From the NCBI GenBank assembly GCA_943787925.1, contig CALSOH010000002.1, positions 248,001-312,000 of the forward strand: 64,000 nucleotides of DNA, read 5' to 3'. Of the stretch, positions 44,374 to 52,260 are shown one piece after another. The DNA is from TMED14 sp003507115. GTDB lineage: Bacteria; Bacteroidota; Bacteroidia; Flavobacteriales; Schleiferiaceae. The number at the start of each line of letters is the position of its first letter. Position 1 is the stretch's first letter. The translations under genes were made by a program, and so were the position numbers. The notes beneath the pieces are model-generated. The model did not search any database and was not told the origin of the DNA. It worked only from the letters and a program-made list of their open reading frames with translations.

Positions 44374-44402
44374 AAAAGGCAATTCTTCCCGGATTGCCTT
44401 TT
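44374..44402 (+). terminator. Hairpin between rpsO and pnp
   Basis: AAAAGGCAAT-N9-ATTGCCTTTT is a 10-bp perfect inverted repeat ending in TTTT. It could act as a terminator/attenuator after rpsO, or, as in E. coli, a processing site in the pnp leader. The T-run is short (four), so termination may be partial. Confidence 0.6.
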
Positions 44403-44450
44403 CGCGTTGGAAGAAGCGGCCTGGAGAAATCAACATCGAAAACAAAAAAC

Positions 44451-46691
44451 ATGAATGCACCTACCCCCATCACCCAAAGCTTAACGCTGCCTGACGGCCG
44501 AGTTATTACCCTCGAAACGGGCCGCATGGCTCGTCAAGCCGACGGCGCAGTCCTCCTCACCTGTGGCGGCACCGCCCTCCTCGCTACCGTTGTAGCGAAC
44601 AAGGAAGCCCGTCCAGGGATTGACTTCCTCCCATTAAGTGTGGAATACAAAGAAAAATTTGCCGGCGCTGGCCGCGTTCCCGGAGGCTTCTTGAAGCGCG
44701 AAGGACGTCCCAGCGACCGTGAAGTCTTGGTTTGCCGCTTGGTCGACCGCGTTTTGCGCCCCTTATTCCCCGAAGATTTCCACGCCGAGATCCAGGTCAT
44801 CATCACCATGTTGTCCTACGATCCTTCCACGGCTCCCGAGTCTTTGGCGGGCTTTGCGGCCTCTGCGGCCATCGCCATCAGCGACATCCCCTTCAACGGA
44901 CCGATGTCCGAAGTGAACATTGCCCGTGTGAACGGCGAGTTCATCATCAACCCTTCCTACGCTCAACTTGAGGAGGCCGACATGGAAATCATGGTGGGCG
45001 CCACCGCGGACAGCGTGGTGATGGTCGAAGGCGAAATGAAAGAAGTTTCGGAAGCCGAAATGCTTGAGGCGATTGCCATCGGACACGAGGCCATCAAAAA
45101 GCAAGTAGACCTTCAATTGGCCCTGGCGGCCATGGTTCCTACCTCGAGCCCGAAGCGTGAGTACTCCCACGAGACGCACGATGAGGAATTGCGCAAGCGC
45201 GTAGAGGCAGCAACCTACGAAGGTGCCTACAAAGTCGCCGGCATGGGCTTGACCAACAAAGCGGAGCGCTCTGCGCAGTTCAAGGCGGTCTTCGAAGTAT
45301 TTGCTGCCACCTTGACTGACGAGGAGAAAGAAACCTCATTGGACTTGGCCAAAGTCTACTACCACGACGTGGAGTACAAGGCCATGCGCAACCAAATTTT
45401 GGACCACGGCACCCGCTTGGACGGCCGTAAGACGGACGAAATTCGCCCCATCTGGGTCGAAACCGACATCCTTCCTGGTCCCCACGGTTGTGCCCTCTTC
45501 ACGCGCGGCGAGACGCAATCGTTCACGACGGTGACCTTGGGTACCGCCTTGGATTCCAACCGCATCGACGCGGCGACCATGACCGGCGACGAGAAATTCT
45601 ACTTGCACTACAACTTCCCTCCTTTCTCGACTGGTGAAGCCCGCATGATGCGTGGCACGAGCCGCCGGGAGGTAGGCCATGGCAACTTGGCTCAGCGTGC
45701 CTTGAAAAACATGGTTCCCGCAGGAAGTGGGTATACTATCCGCATTGTTTCCGACATCCTCGAATCCAATGGTTCGAGCTCTATGGCGACGGTTTGTGCT
45801 GGTACGCTTGCTTTGATGGATGCGGGTATCCAAATCGATCGCCCCGTAAGCGGTATCGCTATGGGCTTAATTACGGATGCCGAAACAGGCAAATACGCCG
45901 TTTTGAGCGACATCTTGGGCGACGAAGATCACCTCGGTGATATGGACTTCAAGGTGACGGGTACTGAAAAAGGAATCACAGCCTGCCAGATGGACATCAA
46001 GATCAAAGGCCTCAGCGTCGAGATCCTGACCAATGCCTTGAACCAAGCGAAAGCCGGACGTGCGCACATCTTAGGCGTCATGACCGCTGCTATGCCTGCT
46101 CCACGTGCCGAATTGAAGCCACACGCTCCCCGCATGGTCATCATGGAAGTTCCTAAGAGCTTCATCGGTGGCATCATCGGACCTGGTGGCAAGATTATTC
46201 AAGGCATGCAAGCGGAAACAGGCACGACCATCACCATCGAAGAGGTGGGCAACATCGGTCGCGTGGAAATCAGCGGTACCAATGCCGAAGGCATCGCCTT
46301 GGCCCAGCAACGTATCAGTGAGATCTGCTTTGTTCCCGTCGTGGATACCATCTATGACGGTGTCGTGAAAGGCGTGCAGACCTTCGGCGTATTCGTCGAA
46401 ATCGGTCGCGGAACCGAAGGCTTGTTGCACGTTTCAGAAATGGATTGGAAGCGCGTCGAAGACCCCTCTGCCCTCTACAAGGAAGGCGACAAGGTCCAAG
46501 TCAAGCTTCTGAGCATTGATGACAAGGGCAAGTTGCGCCTCTCGCGCAAGGTGTTGATCGAAAAGCCCGAGGGCTATGTCGAGCGTGCGCCACGAGAGGA
46601 TCGTGGACCTCGCCCTGACCGCGGAGACCGTCGTGGTCCCCGTCCAGAGCGTGGAGAGAACCGCGAGCGCGGTCCCCGCAACGAAGAATAA
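44451..46691 (+). CDS. pnp: Polyribonucleotide nucleotidyltransferase (PNPase)
   Basis: A 3'-5' phosphorolytic exoribonuclease of RNA decay. The 746-residue protein has the first RNase PH domain (from 'GRVITLETGRMARQADGAVLL'), the linker, the catalytic second RNase PH domain ('LDGRKTDEIRPIWVETDILP', 'ILGDEDHLGDMDFKVTGTE' with the metal Asp residues), a KH domain ('SFIGGIIGPGGKIIQGMQ') and S1 domain ('VKGVQTFGVFVEIGRGTEGL'). The C-terminus (last ~35 residues) is a repeated Arg/Gly/Pro tail, 'RGPRPDRG'/'RGPRPERG'. The start at 44451 follows an A-rich leader; the open frame extends further upstream without similarity. Confidence 0.98.
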   Translation: MNAPTPITQSLTLPDGRVITLETGRMARQADGAVLLTCGGTALLATVVANKEARPGIDFLPLSVEYKEKFAGAGRVPGGFLKREGRPSDREVLVCRLVDRVLRPLFPEDFHAEIQVIITMLSYDPSTAPESLAGFAASAAIAISDIPFNGPMSEVNIARVNGEFIINPSYAQLEEADMEIMVGATADSVVMVEGEMKEVSEAEMLEAIAIGHEAIKKQVDLQLALAAMVPTSSPKREYSHETHDEELRKRVEAATYEGAYKVAGMGLTNKAERSAQFKAVFEVFAATLTDEEKETSLDLAKVYYHDVEYKAMRNQILDHGTRLDGRKTDEIRPIWVETDILPGPHGCALFTRGETQSFTTVTLGTALDSNRIDAATMTGDEKFYLHYNFPPFSTGEARMMRGTSRREVGHGNLAQRALKNMVPAGSGYTIRIVSDILESNGSSSMATVCAGTLALMDAGIQIDRPVSGIAMGLITDAETGKYAVLSDILGDEDHLGDMDFKVTGTEKGITACQMDIKIKGLSVEILTNALNQAKAGRAHILGVMTAAMPAPRAELKPHAPRMVIMEVPKSFIGGIIGPGGKIIQGMQAETGTTITIEEVGNIGRVEISGTNAEGIALAQQRISEICFVPVVDTIYDGVVKGVQTFGVFVEIGRGTEGLLHVSEMDWKRVEDPSALYKEGDKVQVKLLSIDDKGKLRLSRKVLIEKPEGYVERAPREDRGPRPDRGDRRGPRPERGENRERGPRNEE

Positions 46692-46746
46692 TGGCAATCC
46701 GTTTTTCTCGTAACTTGTTTGTTTAACCCTCCTACGAAATCATCCG

Positions 46747-47610
46747 ATGCGTCAATTAAAAATTACGAAGCAGGTCACCAACCGTGAGACGGCCTCCTTG
46801 GACAAATACCTCCAGGAAATCGGCAAAGTGGAATTGATTACTGCGGAAGAAGAAGTAGAGCTCGCCCAGAAAATCAAGGCCGGTGACCAACGGGCCTTGG
46901 AGAAATTGACCAAAGCCAACTTGCGTTTTGTCGTTTCCGTGGCGAAGCAATACCAAAACCAAGGGTTGACGCTGCCTGATTTGATCAACGAGGGCAACTT
47001 GGGGTTGATCAAGGCCGCACAACGTTTCGACGAAACGCGCGGTTTTAAGTTCATCTCCTATGCCGTTTGGTGGATTCGTCAGAGCATTCTGCAGGCCTTG
47101 GCTGAGCAGTCTCGGATTGTCCGCTTGCCGTTGAATAAAATTGGTTCCATCAATAAAATCAACAAGGCCTACGCCTCGTTGGAGCAGGCGCACGAGCGTC
47201 CACCCAGCGCCGAGGAAATTGCCACTAAGTTGGAAATGAGCGAAATGGACGTGAAAGAGTCGATGCGCAACAGCGGTCGCCACGTGTCCATGGATGCTCC
47301 TTTGGTGGAAGGGGAAGACAGCAACTTGTACGACGTCTTGAACTCGGACGATTCGCCCAATCCCGACGACGATTTGATGGTGGATTCACTCCGCACGGAA
47401 ATCGAGCGTTCTTTGGCTACACTGACCCCTCGCGAGGGCGACGTCATCCGCCTCTACTTTGGCCTCAATGGACAGCACCCGCTGACCTTGGAGGAGATCG
47501 GGGAGAAGTTTGACCTGACCCGCGAACGCGTCCGCCAAATCAAGGAAAAGGCCATCCGCCGCTTGAAGCACACTTCTCGCAGCAAGATCCTCAAAACCTA
47601 CTTGGGTTGA
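46747..47610 (+). CDS. rpoD: RNA polymerase primary sigma factor (RpoD/SigA, short Bacteroidota form)
   Basis: A 287-residue sigma-70 lacking region 1.1. Region 1.2 is 'SLDKYLQEIGKVELITAEEE'. Region 2 has 'LTKANLRFVVSVAKQYQNQG', 'FDETRGFKFISYAVWWIRQS' (-10 recognition). Region 3 is 'LPLNKIGSINKINKAYASLE'. Region 4 has 'LTLEEIGEKFDLTRERVRQI' (helix-turn-helix for -35). This type recognises the TTG/TAnnTTTG promoters found throughout the window. The 55-nt leader has no perfect TAnnTTTG; it may be co-transcribed with pnp. Confidence 0.96.
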   Translation: MRQLKITKQVTNRETASLDKYLQEIGKVELITAEEEVELAQKIKAGDQRALEKLTKANLRFVVSVAKQYQNQGLTLPDLINEGNLGLIKAAQRFDETRGFKFISYAVWWIRQSILQALAEQSRIVRLPLNKIGSINKINKAYASLEQAHERPPSAEEIATKLEMSEMDVKESMRNSGRHVSMDAPLVEGEDSNLYDVLNSDDSPNPDDDLMVDSLRTEIERSLATLTPREGDVIRLYFGLNGQHPLTLEEIGEKFDLTRERVRQIKEKAIRRLKHTSRSKILKTYLG

Positions 47611-47612
47611 TG

Positions 47613-47620
47613 TATTTTTG
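47613..47620 (+). promoter_or_regulatory. -7 promoter element TATTTTTG of the lipoprotein gene
   Basis: A perfect TAnnTTTG ending 5 nt before the ATG at 47626, immediately after the rpoD stop. It predicts a leaderless or near-leaderless transcript. Confidence 0.5.
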
Positions 47621-47625
47621 AGCCT

Positions 47626-48981
47626 ATGGCTCGCAACATTTTCTCCACGTTTTTAGCCACCCTGCTTATTGCAGCGGTGGCTTTTTCTTGCTCCCCCACC
47701 AACCAAGCACTCAAGCGCAGTAAAAAGTTGGCGGCGGCAGGGCTCACCTATGAAGCGACGCTCACGTCCCTGGAGGCCCTAGAGAGTAAGCCCGGTAATC
47801 AAAAGGCCATGATTCAGGTCAAGACCTACGGCGAAAAGGAGATTAAAACCCAATTGCGCGAGTTTGAGCGACTCGCCGAAGCCGGTGAAACCGTCGGCGC
47901 CCTGGACGCTTTTGTCCGCGCTCGCGACTTGGAAGACCGCGCCAATGCTGCGGGGGTCCTACTCTCTGGTACCTCTGCGCACATCTCCGAATACAACGGA
48001 CTCAAGCGGAACTTTGTCCAAGACTTAGTCCAGCAGGGCCAGCAATCCCTCGATCAGGAAGATTTCACCGGGGCCGAGCGCACGTTTGCCCGCGCCCTGA
48101 AGTACAGTCCCGAGGACAACGCCATCCAGGAGCTTTGGCGCAGTGCCGTGGCTGAACCCATGCACCGCGAAGCGCACCGCATGTATGCGAACCAAAAGTA
48201 TCGCGCGGCCTTCTACACCTGGGCTGACTTGGAACAGGAGATCGGAGAACCCTACAAGAACAGCCGCCAATACCAAGATTCTGCGGTCTTCCACGGGATG
48301 GTGACGGTGGGTGTGCGGGATATTTTGGCCCCCACCCGGCAAGAGCTCACCTTGAGCCAGAGCATGCGGGCGGATTTGATCAATAATTTGGTTCGGACCG
48401 ACGACCCCTTCATCGATTGGATCGACTGGAACGACCAAACCCGCTACCAGTCCAGCGAGCAGCCCGACTACCTCCTAGAAATGGAAATGACCGACTGGAC
48501 TGAGGTGCCAGGCACCATGTCCCGCTATGAGCGCCAAGGCTACCGCAAGGAGATTGTCGACAAAAAGAATCCCGACACCGGGGTCATCACCAAGGAGACC
48601 GTCTACCATAAAGTCGTCTACTTTGATGTGGATTACCGCGTGTACATCCACGGAGCCTTGAAATTTAGTTTGGTGGATCCCATCAAGCGAAGCATCATCA
48701 CCTCTCGAGAGGTGGAGGAACAAAGCGAGCGCATTGTCGCCTCGGCCGAGTATACTGGGGATCCCGCCAACCTCTACCCCGGGCAATGGAGCAGCATGTC
48801 TGAGGCCAAAACCACGGACCAAGTTTTAACCGGTAAGAAAGGGCAGCTGGATGGCCGTTTTCGCACGAGTTACAACCCACGTATTGTCGACGACATGCGC
48901 GAGACGGTCAAGAACAGCCTGGTTAAGAAAACCAGCGTTACGTTGATCCAAACGCTGAATTCCCCGCTATTCCTCCAATAA
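47626..48981 (+). CDS. Uncharacterised lipoprotein with TPR-like helices
   Basis: A 451-residue protein with a lipobox 'AVAFSC' (Cys about residue 22). The N-terminal half is helical and repeat-like ('LAAAGLTYEATLTSLEALESK', 'DEEDFTGAERTFARALKYSP'-type TPR turn near residue 150). The C-terminal half is beta-rich ('YHKVVYFDVDYRVYIHGALKF', 'SLVDPIKRSIITSREVEEQSE') and suggests an envelope scaffold. I do not recognise a named function; related lipoproteins occur in other Bacteroidota. The gene lies between rpoD and ssrA. Confidence 0.8.
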   Translation: MARNIFSTFLATLLIAAVAFSCSPTNQALKRSKKLAAAGLTYEATLTSLEALESKPGNQKAMIQVKTYGEKEIKTQLREFERLAEAGETVGALDAFVRARDLEDRANAAGVLLSGTSAHISEYNGLKRNFVQDLVQQGQQSLDQEDFTGAERTFARALKYSPEDNAIQELWRSAVAEPMHREAHRMYANQKYRAAFYTWADLEQEIGEPYKNSRQYQDSAVFHGMVTVGVRDILAPTRQELTLSQSMRADLINNLVRTDDPFIDWIDWNDQTRYQSSEQPDYLLEMEMTDWTEVPGTMSRYERQGYRKEIVDKKNPDTGVITKETVYHKVVYFDVDYRVYIHGALKFSLVDPIKRSIITSREVEEQSERIVASAEYTGDPANLYPGQWSSMSEAKTTDQVLTGKKGQLDGRFRTSYNPRIVDDMRETVKNSLVKKTSVTLIQTLNSPLFLQ

Positions 48982-49010
48982 GGCGGCACCGACTGTCTTG
49001 AGGGAAGGTG

Positions 49011-49018
49011 TACCTTTG
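49011..49018 (+). promoter_or_regulatory. -7 promoter element TACCTTTG of ssrA
   Basis: A perfect TAnnTTTG 20 nt upstream of the mature tmRNA 5' end. A short 5' precursor would then be removed by RNase P. Confidence 0.55.
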
Positions 49019-49037
49019 CTCCTGCATTCCACTGCAT

Positions 49038-49430
49038 GGGGCTGACCGGTATTGACAGCAAGATGAAGGGGTTTGTAAGCATGCCGAGCTATCCGATTGA
49101 TGCTCGTTAATTCAATGTCGGAATCCATAATTGGCGAGTACAACTACGCTCTTGCCGCTTAATCATCCGATAGGAGACTAAGCTAATTCCGCACTAGGTG
49201 CGGAAGCGGGACATCCCTCAGAATCCCCGTCCTACGGAGTCTGATCCAGGGGTGCTGGAAAGGTGGGAATAGGAGGCCCTGCGCTGCGGGGGGCCTTTGA
49301 AAATTTAGCAGATAGGCCGAAGGTGGAGTGTTTGTTCTCAGCCTTGGGATGAAAATGAAGGACAAACTAAGCATGTAGAAAGCATATCGTTTCCTTGTCT
49401 GGACGCGGGTTCGATTCCCGCCAGCTCCAC
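49038..49430 (+). ncRNA. ssrA: Transfer-messenger RNA (tmRNA)
   Basis: tmRNA rescues stalled ribosomes and tags the nascent chain for proteolysis. The 5' end GGGGCTGACC pairs with the 3' CAGCTCC plus discriminator A, and the T-arm is intact (GCGGGTTCGATTCCCGC). The CCA is not fully encoded (the sequence continues ACTAAAC). The tag frame is at 49133-49162: GEYNYALAA followed by TAA. The tag ends in LAA, the ClpXP/ClpAP degron. Related tags that I recall from Bacteroidota, such as GENNYALAA and GETNYALAA, differ at the third residue. One-piece tmRNA, about 393 nt. Confidence 0.95.
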
Positions 49431-49439
49431 TAAACGAGA

Positions 49440-49474
49440 CTCAAAGGCATTTTGTCTTTGAGCTTTTTGTTTTT
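49440..49474 (+). terminator. Intrinsic terminator after ssrA
   Basis: CTCAAAG-N9-CTTTGAG, a 7-bp stem, is followed by CTTTTTGTTTTT. It lies 10 nt after the tmRNA 3' end. Confidence 0.85.
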
Positions 49475-49699
49475 ATTAGCCCTTCCCAAGATTCCCTCAT
49501 TTCCGAGCATCAGGAGGCCTTCAAAAAAGCCATTGCCTCTCTAAAGGCTATCGGGCAACAAACGCTTCCACATCAAGAACCCCAAAAACCCTCCTCGTTC
49601 AAAATGTGGCGCAAACGCGTCACGGGGCGACGAACCAAGCATGCACGCTTTCGCAGCGAAGCCGTACAGCGTTTCCGCAGCGCCAACCAGAAAGACTAA
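49475..49699 (+). CDS. Possible small basic hypothetical protein
   Basis: An open frame of about 74 codons ending at a TAA (49697-49699). The C-terminal half is strongly basic ('MWRKRVTGRRTKHARFRSEA') after a helical stretch 'EHQEAFKKAIASLKAIGQQ'. Codon use looks coding, but there is no ATG, GTG or TTG at a sensible place: the frame opens near an ATT at 49475, inside the terminator tail, or has an internal ATG at about 49604. It may be a frameshifted or truncated gene. No family is recognised. It is convergent with the small membrane protein gene. Confidence 0.3.
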   Translation: MSPSQDSLISEHQEAFKKAIASLKAIGQQTLPHQEPQKPSSFKMWRKRVTGRRTKHARFRSEAVQRFRSANQKD

Positions 49700-49840
49700 T
49701 TTTCGCGCTTCTCGAAGGTTTCGGTACGGCGCTTTTTCACGCGACGAATGGCCAGTACGGCAAGCGCCACCAGGCAAAAGGCCAAGAAGCCGAACTCCAG
49801 GCTCAAAATGCCTTTGATCAGCCAGTCTACCCCAGTCCAT
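49696..49840 (-). CDS. Small single-pass membrane protein, frameshifted as read
   Basis: If one G is removed from the GGGG run near 49830, this reads as a 47-residue protein: 'MDWVDWLIKGILSLEFGFLA', continuing through a hydrophobic segment (about residues 8-30) and ending in the basic tail 'IRRVKKRRTETFEKREN'. The 145-nt span is a multiple of three plus one, exactly as an extra base predicts. The ATG overlaps the ybjQ stop (TAATG), so translation would be coupled. Function unknown. It is too short for standard gene finders. Confidence 0.55.
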
Positions 49841-50166
49841 TACTTGAGCTTGACCGCGGTGCCGTAGGCCAGCATTTCGGAGGCGCCCTGCATGATCATC
49901 GCTGTGGTCGTAAGCGAACCCCAACCACTGCATCCGCACCCAGGCGTTTGCGCATCTTTGACCATGCGCTCTAGGGCCTCTTCGCGCGAGTCCGCCGCTA
50001 AACGCGTGTACTCTTCAATCTCGCCGCCTACGATGTTTTTGAGGCCTGCAAAAATGTCGCGGCCAATGTTGCGCGCTCGGACCGTGCTGCCGCGGACTAC
50101 GCTTCCGAGGACTTCCACGATTTCGTGGCCAGCTATGCGTTTCCGTACTAACGATTGTGTCATCAT
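49840..50166 (-). CDS. YbjQ family (UPF0145) protein
   Basis: A 108-residue protein of the YbjQ/UPF0145 family, which forms pentameric beta rings and is described as a possible heavy-metal-binding domain. Features are 'GHEIVEVLGSVVRGSTVRARN', 'IGRDIFAGLKNIVGGEIEEY', 'AREEALERM'-type helix (here 'SREEALERMVKDAQ') and 'TTTAMIMQGASEMLAYGTAV'. The usual central Cys region appears as 'PGCGCSGWG', a Cys pair that is not always present. It is overlapped by a small membrane protein gene at the 3' end. The protein may start at 50163, as two ATGs are in tandem. Confidence 0.9.
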   Translation of the reverse strand: MMTQSLVRKRIAGHEIVEVLGSVVRGSTVRARNIGRDIFAGLKNIVGGEIEEYTRLAADSREEALERMVKDAQTPGCGCSGWGSLTTTAMIMQGASEMLAYGTAVKLK

Positions 50167-50186
50167 GGTCGTCAGCGTTTACAAGT

Positions 50187-52173
50187 TTAGCCCTTGGATC
50201 GCCTCCCATAGCCGCTTGGTCGAGGGTCAACGGATAGGTGTCGGCCCAAGTACTCCAGCCACTGCTCTTCCAGAGCCTTTTGCAGGTCGGTGATGACTTG
50301 GCCGCGGCACTCGCTCAAGGCCTTCGGGCCTGCAGGCAAGGTCTCCGAAAGGACTACGACGGCATAGCCATCTTCGAACCCTACCGGACCCCGAACGGTC
50401 TCATTCAATGTCCCCGGTGGCCACGAGCAAAGACTGTTTGGCATTGAGCGAGGGATTTCCCACTTCGAGCGTGGCGTAGTCCTGGGCTGCCAGCGCCAAG
50501 GGATCCTTGGCGTTCAGGACACGCATGACCTTTTCGGCCGGAACCCCGCGACGGAGCTGATCAGCCGCTTTCTTCGCGACCTTCTCGTTACTCGCGGTAA
50601 ATACGGTGCCCGTGTAGCGGTTGTTCCACTGATACTCGCTCTTGGAAGGCGGCAAAGAAGTTGGCGAGTTGCGCACTGTCCTGCGACGCGGCATCCCACA
50701 CTTTCTCGCGGGTTAGATCAAACACCAAGATGCCTTCGCGGTACTCTTGTGCCAGGAAGCGAAAATTCGCGTTTTCCGATGGCAATCGATACTCTGCTTC
50801 TGCGAGCAATGCCGAGTTGATCATGGGCTGCAAGACCCCGTAAGCTTGGGCCGCAGGGTCTACTTTCTTCACGTTATCCGCGGGCTCGTTAAGTGACGTC
50901 AAGCGGCGAGTTTCGGCATCGATGGCGCGGGCGGCAAATTCGGTTTGGGTAATCGTCTTGGCCCACCATGTCCGGCCGGTCATACTTGCAGAAGGTCACC
51001 ACGGGCTTGGTCAACTTCGCCGTGCTCTTGCCCTTCTCAAGCGCTTTGAGCACTTGGTTGACGGCGGACTCGTCGATGCGTCACCTGGTAGCGTGCCGAA
51101 AGCGTCGCTAAGAAGGCCTGCAAGGAGGCACTCGAACGCTCATCCCGCCGAATCTTGCCGGCCAACTCGCCCTGCATCCGCTCAAAGGAAGGAACCTCCT
51201 CGCGAGACAGCCGCTGGACAATGTGCCATCCCAGTTTCGTCCGGAAGGGCTCCGAAAAATCCCCATCGGACGCCAAACCAAAGGCGGCGTCTTCAAACTC
51301 GGGCAGCATTTGATTGAGCCCAAATGCGGGCAATTGCCCACCGCGAGAAAGGGAGCTTTGGTCTTGGCTGTGTTTGCGGACAAGGGTATTGAAATCCTCT
51401 CCCGCGAGGAGGCTCATGTGGATATCCTGAATCTTCTTCTCCGCCTCCGCATTGGGTCGCTCTTCGCTGTCGAGCAGCAAGATGTGCGCGGCGGTCATGC
51501 GGTAGCGCGCGGGGCGCTTGTCCAGCACTTGGATGAGGTGGTAGCCAAATTGCGTGCGCACCGGTCCCACCATCTGGCCCACTTCCGCGTTGTAACAGGC
51601 ATTTTCAAACGGATACACCATGTTGAACACGTTGAAGTAGCCCAGATCTCCGCCGTTGACCGCACTGTAGCTGTCGGACGACTGCTGGCGGGCGATGGTT
51701 TCAAAGGACTCTCCGCGGTTCAGACGGTCGCGAATGGCGAGGATCTGCTTGTACACTTTGGCGGTATCCTCGGGGAGGGCATTTTCGGGCAAATCCAGCA
51801 TGATGTGGGCGGCCCGAACATCCGTCGCCATGCGCGCATAGGCTTCCTTCACAATGCCTTCGTCCACGGTCTTGTCCGTCAAGTAGGGCTTCAAAAGTTG
51901 GCGGTAGTAGGTATTGTATTCGGTCAAAAAGGCCGCCAGCGTATCGCGCCCGAGGGCCTCTGCCTCCGCCACTTTGCGCTTAAACGCGATGTACAGACCC
52001 AGGTATTCCTCGGGGGTCTTGGGGTCAATTTGGTTGCCAATGTCCTTGTTCTTTCCATAGACATACAGGAATTCATCGACCGAAACGGCTTTCTCGCCGA
52101 CGGTAAAAAGGGTTTGGGCCGAAAGCTGACCCACAAAGGCCAACAGGATCAAGGTGAAAAGCGTCTTTTTCAT
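50187..52173 (-). pseudogene. SurA/PpiC-type peptidyl-prolyl isomerase, broken by several frameshifts
   Basis: The N-terminal 378-residue frame is a periplasmic folding factor: signal peptide 'KKTLFTLILLAFVGQLSA', a chaperone-like helical region, and two parvulin domains ('AAHIMLDLPENALPEDTAKV' and 'AAHILLLDSEERPNAEAEKK', each with 'GYFNVFNMVYPFENA' or 'PEFEDAAFG' elements). The rest continues in three further frames, with breaks near 51080, 50960, 50650, 50420 and 50235. The joined length (~660 residues) is normal for the Bacteroidota family. Five breaks in 2 kb beside intact genes suggest either decay or a poorly sequenced patch. A TACATTTG -7 element lies at 52218-52225. Confidence 0.7.
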
Positions 52174-52217
52174 GAGTCGTATGAAACGGTACTAAGCGTC
52201 TAAATTTATTCGAATCC

Positions 52218-52225
52218 CAAATGTA
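52218..52225 (-). promoter_or_regulatory. -7 promoter element TACATTTG of the parvulin-type isomerase gene
   Basis: A perfect TAnnTTTG on the minus strand, 44 nt upstream of the ATG at 52173, in the gap after the DUF5686 gene. No clear TTG -33 element. Confidence 0.45.
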
Positions 52226-52260
52226 CAGTCCCGAGCGGGCTTGACCATGGCTTTTGGGAC

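Noticed and set aside
46692..46746. A perfect rpoD promoter in the 55-nt leader
   Set aside because: Sequences such as TAACTTGT only partly match TAnnTTTG. A separate promoter cannot be claimed; co-transcription with pnp is possible.
49431..49700. Integrative-element remnant at the tmRNA 3' end
   Set aside because: No integrase, no direct repeat of the tmRNA end and no change in gene style were seen; only a small uncertain frame is present.
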